Assembly: GCF_902635505.1 (NCBI RefSeq)
Contig: NC_045432.1
Coordinates: forward strand, 73,229,823 to 73,293,822
Direction: 5' to 3'
Source of the DNA: Sarcophilus harrisii
Taxonomy: Eukaryota; Chordata; Mammalia; Dasyuromorphia; Dasyuridae
DNA length: 64,000 nt
Numbering within the stretch: position 1 is the first letter of the stretch; each line of letters begins with the position of its first letter. Shown here in pieces: positions 24,501 through 36,500 of this stretch. The notes under the pieces were generated by a model that worked only from the letters and a program-made list of their open reading frames with translations, was not told the DNA's origin and did no database searches. The translations under genes were made by a program, and so were the position numbers.

Positions 24501-27500
24501 AATTCAACATTGCAACTAAATGAATCCCTCTCTTGAGCTAAGTTCAAAAACTATGTTTCTAAGGAAAAAAGCAAGCTTTATATAATCCACTTTTTTCACT
24601 GAAATGAAATTAATCCTAAGAAATCACTTGATATCTTGATAAAAGATCTTCCCCAGGTGAGGGGACTAAGGAACCTAAAAAAACCCCATGGCAACTGAAT
24701 TCTAAAGGCTGACTTTACAAGGTCAGGATGGGGAAGGCCCAGATAGACAGAAGTTTGTCTGAAAAAGAGTTGCAGCTTTCAACGGACAACAAAAGCTCAT
24801 TAAGAGCTAGTAGCAGAATGGAGTAGCCCACAAAAGCTAAGGCAGCAAGCGATCATATGCTATGCCAGGGAAGGCCGAGCTCCTGGGATTAAGTAAGTGA
24901 TCGTCTCTCTGGCCTCAGCCCTGGGCAAACTGCATCTGCAGCCTTAGGTTCAATTACAAGGGTAGCAGTTCAGGCTAGACAGTGACTAACAATTGTAGTT
25001 AATAATGGATTTTAGTTAATTAATACTGTATGTTAATTAGTTGATTAGGGATTAGTGTAACGGGGATAGGGATGTGCCTGGAGTCTGTGCCACCTTAGTA
25101 TCAGATGAAGGAAGTGAGTCCACTTAGCCTAAAGAGAGGACAACTCAGTGACCATGACAGCCTTCTTCATATATCTGATGGAAGTGGGATTAGACATATG
25201 ATGCTTAGTCCTAGAGGCCAGGACTGGGACCAACAGGGAAAAGCTCTGAAGAGTCTTCTCTATGACGTAGAGGTAGGAAGGGAGGGAGAGAATTTGGTAC
25301 TCAATTTTTAAAATGAATGTTGAAAATTTTGTCTCTGTGTCTACATTTTTTGGGGAAGAAGAAAAACTATTAATAAAAAAAAAAACCCTAACAGCTCAAG
25401 TTATTTCTCATTTATACCAATAAATGTGCTATACCAATATCCATGGAAAGAAAAGAAACAAAACTAGAACACCCCACAATTACGCTGAAACCTGTCACTT
25501 GAGTAGACCTGGAAAAATTTCCCTCTCTCTCCCTTCAGGGGCACGAATTTTGGGTGACCTACTACACATATTACAAGACTTGGCTGAAGTGTTGGTTTTG
25601 TTTGCTAACTGCTGTTCTTGCCTCTTTTATTGTTTTTTATTATAAGAGATGATTTGCAGGGTGTTGGGCAAGGGAACTGTATATTTGAAAAATGGAGATT
25701 AGATAAAAACAAAAGATATCAATGAAATTAAATGTACTTGCTTATTGTGGCTAAAATCCATATAACAAATTTGTTAAACAGGAAATGAAAACTAAAAGCA
25801 ATATCTTGAAATGCGGTTCCCTCATCCCCCCCAAAAAAGGCTCTGAAGAGGCCAACAAACTGGGTAGCAGGAATTGCTTCTTGCCAATTAGAACTCAGCT
25901 ATCTTGGGAGATGGGCAGTTCCTCACTAGAAGACTTTAAGCAGAGGCTACATGGTCACCAGACCGATAAAGTGTTTTGGTTGTTGGGCAGCTAGATGGTG
26001 CTATAGTGGGTAGAGAACTGAGCCCCGAGTCAAGAATCACTCCTCTTTGGGAGTTCAACCTCAGAAACCAGCTGTGTAACCCCGAGCAAGTCCCTTCATC
26101 CTGTTTGTCTCAGTTTCCTCATCTGTAAAATTATCCCTGCCAAGAAAACCCCGGATGGGATCATAAAGAATCAGATACAAATGAAACAAGTGAAGAGCAA
26201 CAAAACTGATTTTGAAATCCTCTCCAAGTCTCAAATTCTGCAAACTTACCATGTGTTCACCACTAAGATCCTGAACCACTTTGATCTGTTCAAAGTCATA
26301 TGGCCCTTTGAATCCATGGGCCGCTTTAAATTTCACTGGTCTTGTATATGGCATTCCTTCATCATCACTTGAGGAAGGATCATCCTGATCAGTATGGAAC
26401 ACTATAGAGGAAAGAGAAACAGAAATGACTGCCGGCCACCATCACGAAGCAAGCAGCTCCCAAGATCTACTGGTCAGGAGAACACTTCAATGAATTTGAA
26501 ATTTATTCACTTATTAAAGCAACTAGATAGCTCCAGAGTGCTGGGCTTGGAGTCAAGAAGACTTGACTTCAAATGTGACCTTGAATACTTACTGTGTGAC
26601 TCTGGGCAAGCCACTTCACCTCTGCATCTGTTTCGTACTATTTGTAAAATAGTAACACTTATCTCACAAGGTTTTTGTGAGGATCAAATGATATATTATT
26701 TGTAAAAAGTATTTTGCTAACCTTGATGTCCTCTTGGGACAAGGTGTCCCAAAAGACTTAGTGAAGTTTTAAGCTTTAAGAGTTTCAAAAAGGCAAGTGC
26801 TACACAACTACAAAAAGCAACATTTGAAAAGTCAGCTATTAAAATGTTTGAAATATTGCTCAGTTTCTTATAAGAATCCAACCTAACCGCCGCCTTGTGC
26901 AACAGGTCACTCTGGTGGATTTTCAAACTTGGTAAAACCTTCTGTCAGCTGCTACTGCTCAGGAACTGGAAGGACAGCATTTGCAAACTTCACTTTAAGA
27001 GCATTTAAAGAATAACATGCTAATGCCTCCCTGACAGTTTTGATGACACCTTCACAAGAAAAAGTGCAATGGAGACCAATCAGGTGACTGCTATGGCCAA
27101 GCAAGAGGACTGCCTCTATTGAGCCACCAGTACAAGAAAGGGTCATCCCACAATTGTCATTCATGCGATACAGAATGATAGGTTGTCCCAGCCTAAAAAA
27201 ATTATCATTCACAATTCATAAGACTCAATAAGTAGAAACAACATTCAAAGAATTAAACTGCCAATGATATTTTTGGTAAGTCTGTAGGAGTTATGCATCT
27301 CAAGTTGCTAAAGCTTAAAACTGCACTCATGACTTCTGGGACAACTGATTATAATAATTCATTTGAACTTGAAACCTCACAGAAAGACACTAAAGCAAAA
27401 ATCATTTCTATTACTTTAAAATGCAGGGTGCCTAGAATTTGTGCAGATCTTGTCATTCTACTTCGTAATGGGAATGTTAAAAAGTTAGCTTTAAGCTAGG

Positions 27501-30500
27501 TTCAAATCCTGTCTTGGACACATACTGTGTGACACTGGGCAAGTCACTTACTTCCCTTCCTTTTCAGTAATCTAGGAAATTCTCTAAGTAGACAACGTGC
27601 ACTGGTTAAGAGAGCTTCCTCATGCAGCGATCCTTACTTACATTAAGGAAATTCAAAGTCTGGGCCAAAAACTTGATGTGAATGACAATCTGTAGCTGCC
27701 ATCACAGAGGCAGCGTGGTGTACCACAGAGGAATGTCGGGGCTCAGATTGGCCCCTGCCACTTTCTGGCCCAGCCAGTTCACTGTTCTGTGCCCCAAGGC
27801 AACTGATAAGATCTCAGCTAGAGTAGGGCTGCTGGCCATGGGGAGCTCACAAGTGCCTCAATAAAGTACCCATGGCCATTACTGTCATCTAGATTTGGAA
27901 GTGATCCCATGTGGGTTTTCCAATTCCATCCCTTTTGACCATATCACGGTTACCTCAGATATTTTAAGACAAAATATTCATTAAACAGCAAAGTCAAATG
28001 ATTTTTTTTTGCAGGTGGAGATCATTAAACATTAGTCATTCTAAGTTTACTCCAGATATGAACTATGTGTGCTGTTCAGACATAAGATCTTTAGCCACAA
28101 AGTAGTTTATATACAAAAGAGATCAAACGCATATAGCCACAAAGGTGCCTAACCTTCTTCTCATTGTTCTGGGGATAGGCTTATATTATGTAATTTCTTT
28201 AAGTAATGGGCTTCTTATAAGAGCAACCCAATGTCTGATTCTGTAAAACAGACGTCAGGTGGGAAGAAATGAAATGATGTGCTAGTATTGCAAATTTTTA
28301 AGAAGCGTGAGAAATCCTCGATCCAACCTCTAAAACATTCTCTTTCACTCACCTTCATCTCGAACGCTTTTCACTTTATTTACGGCACGCTCCCCATATT
28401 CTTCAGCAAGATGTTTAGCTCTTTTCACTGATTTTCCCAAGAACTTTTTAAGTTGGGTCCTAAAAGCCAAAAATTATGCCTTACTAATTCATTACGTCTC
28501 CAGAGTAAGCTCATGTTCACATTTCCATCCATGCTCTTTAACCACTTAAAATGTTGAGACATAATTGAACATAAATGAGTAATGACCAAGTCTGAACGGT
28601 CCATGCCTTGGGGACTACATGCATCGTCCTGGATCGTAATAAGCTTGACTTAGAACATCTCTGTTTCTGGAAAATCTACTCTGTGGGAGTCTGACAATGC
28701 TACACTCCAACATGGAAAAGGAAGCAATGACTTTTCTTCCACACAAAATGGGGAAAAATTCTCTTCTCATCTAGGTACCTATAGTTCAATATTGGGCTGG
28801 GCTAGAGTTAGCCTACTTTGCTTAGTAAAATTATACTTCACAGTTTTCCTTGCACCATGAAAGCTCCCTGATGGCACAAAATAGGTGCTCAGGTGTTGGA
28901 ATCTTTACAAACTGTTAAGCCATTAGAGTTGATAGAAACAATAATTATCTAATTTGGCATGGTTCAATATGATTGAATTAATCTTAGAAGGAGATATTTT
29001 GGGCCAGAACTTGAAACAAGGTACTAAGTACAACTGATGGAAACAATGCTTGTGTTCACACCTTTAGAGAGCTCATAAGTATCTAAGTACTCAATGGAGT
29101 TCATACGTTTGGGAGATTTCAGGGCTTAGTATGGCTTAGTATGAGATATCTGAATTCACACCTCCCTTAGGGCCAGAGAGCACTCTGGGAGATAACCCAG
29201 AATCCCTCTCTCTCCAGAAGGAGGAGTTAACCTTTGGGAGATCATATATTTACAGGAAGCTCTTAGAGCTTGAGAGAGTTACTTGGGAACATTCCCAGGA
29301 GTCAGAGAGGAGCACTCTGGAAGAAAGCCTACAAGCCCTATCTTCGAGGCAAGAGAGATTTCATTGCATCTTCTACCTTGGTGCTGGCTGGAGTTGAAAG
29401 GACAAACCTTTGGATTTGGAGACATTCGGGCGGAGCTCTTAGAACCAAGGGGAGAGATAGGCCTCTGAGCTAACTGGGCTATATTGAAGGACACAATAAA
29501 AGATCTGAACTTTTATCACCTGGCTGTGTTTTGGGGAAAAAAACACCAACACTCAGGAAACAGCAACTAAATTATTTGTGGAATTCCTCATAACTGTGAT
29601 TCTCATGCCCAATTGTCTGTCAAGCTAATGAGATAAGAGATCACCAGTCATAAAAGTGTTTGATTTGTTATAGAAAAACGAGTCTATTATGTAAGTTAGC
29701 TTACACTGTGATCTGTGATCCAAACCTAGGAAAAATCCAAATGACTGGTCTACATCACTTGATTTTAAGGCACTACCATTTCCTCAGGTACAATTATCCG
29801 AGTCAGACGTGCTATCTGAGAAACTGGCCAGATTTGATGGCGTCAGCCACAGGTACTGAAATAACGATAAACATAGTCATTTAACCACTTTCTTGCACAC
29901 TTGAATGCTATTGGAACCAATTTATAAAATTACTAAGATCACCTCTTTTCCCTAAGTCAAACTCTTGGCCGGATTATTTTAAAAACAATCTTGGTTCATT
30001 TTTTTTTTTTTTTGGGGGGGGGGAGAAATCCATTTACATATGACGGAAGACTAACTGCTAAGACTAGTTCTTATGGTCATGCACCGAGCACTCGGCTTAC
30101 ACAGTAATCCCCATGTGGGTCCAGGAGCACGTTTAGACATTCTGGGCCTGATCCCAGTCTGGTGACCAGGCGAACAGGCAGCCTGTTGATCAGTGAGTTG
30201 CAAGAACTGGGTTGTATTCAGAAGCCATAAGTCTACAAGAATCTCCTTTTTTTGGCTCGATTTCTTCTTTGCTGACTGAATTCCAGTGAGAGAAGAAACA
30301 ATGGTACAAGGGGAGAAGCCCTGAGCTTTTCCCAAGCAAGGCTGATGCGCAACTTGGGAATATGGGCCTCTCTGCACATCACCACTGTGAGCTTATTTTT
30401 CATACTCCCTTCTAGATGAAGGAGAACTCTGAGAGGTCGTGTGAGCAAGTCAGTAGGAGATCTGAGAGTGGGGCTCACAACAGATTCTGTAGGCAGTCAG

Positions 30501-33500
30501 CCCACTGGTCACTGATGCCTCTCAAGGTATGCTTTCTTTGTCCCAGCTCTGTAGTATTGGGCCATATGTCTCATCCAATGGCTAGGCCGCACTTTGATGA
30601 AAAAATACACAAATAAAGCATTTATCAAGTACTTCCTACATACACAGCACCATGCTGAGCTCTGGGATACCAAAAGAAAAGTCAGATGGTCCCTGCTCTC
30701 ACGGAGCTCCCATTCATATGAGACAAACCAGCTACAAGTCAGGCAGGAAGGTCCAATGGTCCACTTCTTTAATGGCATGTCCGTGGGTAACCATGTGACA
30801 GTGCCAAGGATCTACAGTAGCTGCATGAACACTTGCCAAGCTGCATGCCCCCAGGGTTCCCTTTTAGGCCACTGGGCTAGAAGCAATGCTCTTCCCAAGG
30901 CTCTTGGGCAGTCCCCCTAGAAGCTGTGGGGATGGTGGTCCAGGTGGTGGTGACTGGACTTGTGAGGGACATGTGTCTCCTGTCTCTCCCTCAGGAAGCT
31001 TAGCTTCTTTCCCTAGGTTGGCATGCATGCCCCCAAAAGAGTAGGTAGGTTTTGGCAGTTCTAGTTGTCTACTATCACATCTCACTATATCACCTTCTGA
31101 GATGGGTCCATGTAACTCTACTGCTCCACATGAAGACCACAGCCACATCCTAGAAGATTAATAGCTCCTGAAGTGCTCTAAATGTCAGGAGCATGGGGCC
31201 ATTTCTGTGTTCAGCACTCCCCTTTTGGGGAAGAACACAGTTCCCTTCAATCCACTCCTGCTCTTTGTCCTCGGCAAGCCAGCATACACATCGACTTCCC
31301 CTCGTGTGTGGTGGCCTCCTCAAGCCCCATGACCCAGTACTGTACTGTGACTGACTCACCATGGATAGAGATTTAAAATCTTCATGTCACCTCCAACTAT
31401 GAGACTTCAGTGAGCTTCAGCTCAAAAAAGTCTCCTCCCTGATCACTATCTCCTGTCCTTCCAGTGCTTCATCATTTCTCTTAAAACTTGTTTTCCCCAT
31501 CACTATCACTTCCAGTCCCTCCATCCTGTCCTGTTTTTTGTATCTATCTCCACCACTCTGACCTTACATTCTTTTCAGACTCCTTTTCCTCCTTCATATA
31601 ACGCCATGCTTGATCTGTCATTTCTTTTTTTTTTTAACTTATATTTTATATTTTTCCCATCTCTCTCTCCTCCTCACACCAAGAACAAAGGAAAAAAACA
31701 AAACCTTTGTTATAAACATATCGAGTAAAGCGAAATACATTTCTGCATCAGTCACGGCAGAAAATCAAAACAAACCCAAACAAAAAAGGTCCGTACTGTT
31801 CTGCACTGCGAGCCAGTCACCTCTTTGGCAGGAGGGACGTAGGGTACTTCATCATGAGTCCTCTGGCACTCGAGGCTGGTCGTTACACTAAATCCTTTCA
31901 AAGCTGGCTGTCGTTCCTATGGTTCGTCTTTGTATATACTGTTCTACTTCTCTTCCCTCTGCATCAGATCATTTAAATCTTCACAGGTTTCTCTGAAACC
32001 AGCTCCTTCATTATTTTTTCATTCAGATTCATTCCTACCACCTTCCTTCTGCACTGCAACTCCCAAACTAGTAGATGAAGTCTCACCTCTGGGTTACCTG
32101 CCTGACCCCAATTCCTGCCCAATCGTATTTGTTTTCCCATTTTCTGGCCCCATCTGTTAACACTGTGCTCACAAACTGTCCTCTCACTTCTTGCTCACGT
32201 GTACTATGCCATCTCTCGTATCCATAACTTTGTAGAAACTGTTCTCCACCTCATAAATGCCTTTTGCCCTTCTCATCTCTGCCTCTCAGAATTCATGTTC
32301 CCTCAAGGATTGGGGCAGGCACCTTGTTCCACAAAGTCTCTTCAATCAAGCCTTCCGTTTGTCAGCATACGCTTCTTTCCCCCGTTTCCTTGTACGAGGC
32401 TTGCCAGTGTCAATAATATTAATTTTGCTCCCTCACAGCCACATAATCTACTCGAGAACAGGGACACTTTTTACTTGTCTTGGTTAAGTCCAGAACCCTG
32501 CACGGGACGCACATTTAATAACGGGTGGCTGAACTGAATGGAACAAGCTTTCATATCTCTGAAATCTAGAAGCCTTTATCTCTGGGTTCCATTGACAAGG
32601 AAGATGGATTTTTTGTCTTCACGGTAGTTATACAATGGACCAGATGGGCTCAGCACAAGCTCCCTCTTGCTTACAAATCAGGCACTCTTTTTAAGTTGCT
32701 AAGGAACCTTTCAGTACACAGAAAGCCTAATGACTAAAGTTCCCTAGTTCTTCCGTGTTCAGAAAAGGCTCAGGAATACTCTCCACATGAAGGGAACCTG
32801 GCTTAAACAAAGCCCTGGGAAGGGACTGCTTAATTTCTGCCTTCCTCTCCCCGGGGCATGAATCAGAAGAGAAGGGGATGCGTGTGAATGGCTTATGAGC
32901 TGGACCACTGGGGGGAATGCCCACAGTGGGATCACAGACCCACTCAAATACACAATTCCACACAGTTGGTGATTAACTTCTGGCACTCATCACCCCCAGA
33001 GGCAGGCCCAAATTAGAAGCTTAAAAAAGGCATTCATAGCAGACCACCAATAATTTCCTATCATCTCTTCTTGAATCTTCCAGGAATGTTCTTTTAAAAA
33101 AGACAGCCAGAGATAAGCAATGCTGTACACTTGGAATAAAAAGCAGGCTAGTCCTTGATGAACTTTATTTAAAGCCAATCCTCCCTTTATACAAGTGAAT
33201 GGTTTCCCCAGACTGTACATCAAATGATTTTTATGTAAGGTAAATTTGCACCTACCCACATAGCCTACATAACAAAGGCATACACACAATAAATCATAAA
33301 AGGTAGAAAAATGGAGACCTTAAGGAGTACCATGATAATAAATGGAATTATGAAATGAAAGGTAGAGTAAGAACTGTAATATATAGTATAGTTATCATAG
33401 GTATATAGGATGCCACCTTTTCTCCAACTACAGCACCTAGCCTTTATCACAGGGGATCAAATGCTACACCATTTCGCCTATGAAACTCCCAAGAGATATT

Positions 33501-36500
33501 TGAACAGGGGCTTTTGTTTTTCTCTTTGTATTATCTGAGAACTTTGGAGACAACCATGTGAAACGGGATTTGCTGGAACAGGACCGCCCAGCATGACGGG
33601 CCTACATCAAAGAAGGCACTCTGCTTTATGAGGAAAGCGGAATCCTACCCGGATGTAGGTTTGAGATGGCATTCTTTGATAAATCAGGTCAGTTTCATCT
33701 ACACTAAAGGTCTGCTCTGGCAAGTAGGGACCTTCATCCACTGTTTTTTTGCAGGCACTTGGGGAACTTTTTTGCTATTTCAAAAGCTCCATTAGCAGCT
33801 TCTCCTGACACTTGTGAAATCCTGTATTATTTTTAAATCAGGCAAACCCACCACTGCTTGCTGTAAATCCCTATGTTTCTTCAGAGTACTTAACCTTTAA
33901 ATCTTCAAAGGGACTTCAAGCCTTTGCTTGAATCGTCATGCATTGAATGAATTAATTGTCATCAATTAATCATTGAATTAAGCCATCATTAAGCTTAAGG
34001 GAATCTTCTTCTGAGCCTGGGCTTCTATGCAGTCAATAATTTCTCCCCCTCTAGAATAGCCCCTTCTCTTTGTTTCAAGAGATAAGTGGCCTTAGTGCAA
34101 GCATTGCCAGAATAAAGTGGCCCTTTATCTAGGCAGCAGCTCTCACTGTGGTGTGCACAGTCAACACTGTAAGACTAAGTTCACGTGCTACCAATCACAG
34201 TTTTTGTCTCCATATTTCTAATTATTTTCATTTTTATTTCCAAGTTTATCCGTTTGCATCTATGAGCTGGTTCACTTTTCGTCTCAGAGTGTGTTTGCTG
34301 CCACCAGCCACGGTGAAAGTTTAAGGATCACCACTGACACAGGGAGAGACACGCAGGAAGTGACACAGACATGTTTCTCAGCTTCCTACCGCCGTTTTGC
34401 TGGCCGGCATCTGCTTTGGGCAAGGAATTTTCAAAGACAAATTTGGAAAGTAGATTTCTCTCGGAATTCTTTATGTAAAGTCAAATGTGTACAATGGGAA
34501 TTGATATAAAGTGAAGACGGTCTTATTAAGAAATGAAAGGACTATATGATTAACTTTTAAGGCTGATTTGTCTTTATATCTGTGCTGCTCCACAAAATAG
34601 GCCTGGCACTAGGTGGCACTACCTTTAGTCAAAAAGAACAGAGTTCCAATATGACCTCAGATGCTTATTAATAGCTAGGTGACCCTGGGCAAGTCACATA
34701 ACCTATGTTGCCCTCAAGTCTCCTCATCTATGAAATGGGGCTAATAATAGCACCTACCTCCCAGGGTAGTCATGAGGGCCAAATAATATTTGTAAAGTAC
34801 TTGACACAGTATCTAGCACACAGTCTTATATATAAATGTTATGAATATAACTATTATGCCACTATTATGATTGTTGTTGTTGTTATTATTGAAGAAAGAA
34901 AATTGGGGAAAATGCAGATATCTCAGAATATAATGATTCCCATCTTTTTATCACTACCTAAATAAGATGAAGTAAGAGCTAACCAAACTTACGTCTTCTG
35001 CTTTAGCCTTCCACCATCAGTATCCGTTGGCTGGGATTGGATCTTCTCTTCATCATCTGATTGGGCAGCATCATTACTGTAGAAAAAGGAGAAACAAATT
35101 TTGCCATTTTTAAAAATGTGTAACCGCCATCTTTTTCATTTGACCTTTACCCTCCTCTAGAACAAGTCCTCAGCAGCCAACCTTCATGGGTACTTACTTC
35201 CCTGTTATCAAGGACCAGGAAGTTGAAAGGGGTTAGAAAATCTGGAGGCCTGTGATTTAATCCAAGATACAGTGTAATAATTATTCCAAATGACCTTCCA
35301 GGGGCATCTTAAGCTTTGCAAAGTGCTTTATCTATACAGTACACAGTATCATCTGAGCTTCTCAACAGCCCTGTCATATGGGAGCTAGCATCCTCCTCAT
35401 TTCATAGACTGAGTGAAGCTGCGACTTGACCAGAGTCCCAAAGCTGGTGAGTGGCAAAGGAGGCTGAGATTCCTCCAAGCACGTGGGCTGTCTAGTGGAT
35501 ATCCCTCCTTATCACATGACCAGGCCATCTGCTTTGAGCAGACATTTCCCTGATGATATAGATTCTTCTCCCTCCCCACCCCCATTCTTGTGATCATGAA
35601 TTATTCCTAATGTAAAAGTTCATACATTTATTAAAACTGTTCCCTAGATAGCCAGAGTTTTCTCCCAAATTAGTTCCTCTAAAGTCATTTCTTTGACCTA
35701 AAGAGATGAAAAATTAGGAAAGATCAATGAATCTTAAAATAAAATTTTCAAGAGGAATGCACCGACTCCATTGTGACCCTCCCTCTGGTCTAACAGATGG
35801 ATGACACTTCACTAGGGATCTCAGTACCTCTTAATTCTTTTCCAGTTTTAGAAATTAAATCTCTGATTTAGGTTTAGGTCCGTTACCTTTTGAAATCCTA
35901 AGAATTATGAACTGCACACAATGATCAACGTATACTTGATACTTTCCTAAAAAGTCATCTCTTTACTAGGAAATCTATACATATGTTTGTAACTTATAAT
36001 AATTGCAGTTTTATTAAAATGTTGATGTAAATTTCTTCCAATTCAAATCAAGATATTTCATGTTTTGCTAAAAAAAAAATGTGACAACACAAAGAGAAGG
36101 ATTACATTTTGACTCCAGATATACAAACTAGGAGAATAAAACTGAAAACTAAAGAAACTGAAAGCAGATTAAAATTATGTTGTCAAATATATTTCTACAT
36201 ATTATTGGTTTGACTAAAAATCTTTCTCTTTTTGCTTTTAAAAAAATCTTCTAAGGGATGGCTGAACAAGTTGTGGTGTATGATTGTGATAGAATACTAT
36301 TGTGCAGTAAGAAATGGTGAGCAAGCCACTTGCAGAAAAACCTGAAGACTTACAGGAACTGATGCAAAGTGAAATAAGCAAAACCAGGAGAACATTATAA
36401 CCAGGAATGGCAACATTTTAATGAAGATCAACCAGGAAAGACTTAGCTATTCTCAGAAATACAAAAATCTAAAACAATTCCAAAAGATTCATGATTAAAA

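Larger units (their letters stand above)
28460..34992 (-). other. WDR44 intron 8 (6.5 kb)
   Basis: It holds a complete solo LTR, an L1 fragment nested in L2, a Tigger transposase remnant and a MIR. The parts at 29.6-30.6 kb and 30.8-31.4 kb show no recognised repeat or exon. Confidence 0.65.

Noticed and set aside
26952-27212. 86-codon open frame on the minus strand as a small gene
   Set aside because: It lies inside the inverted-repeat element and shows no known domain. Treated as part of that element.
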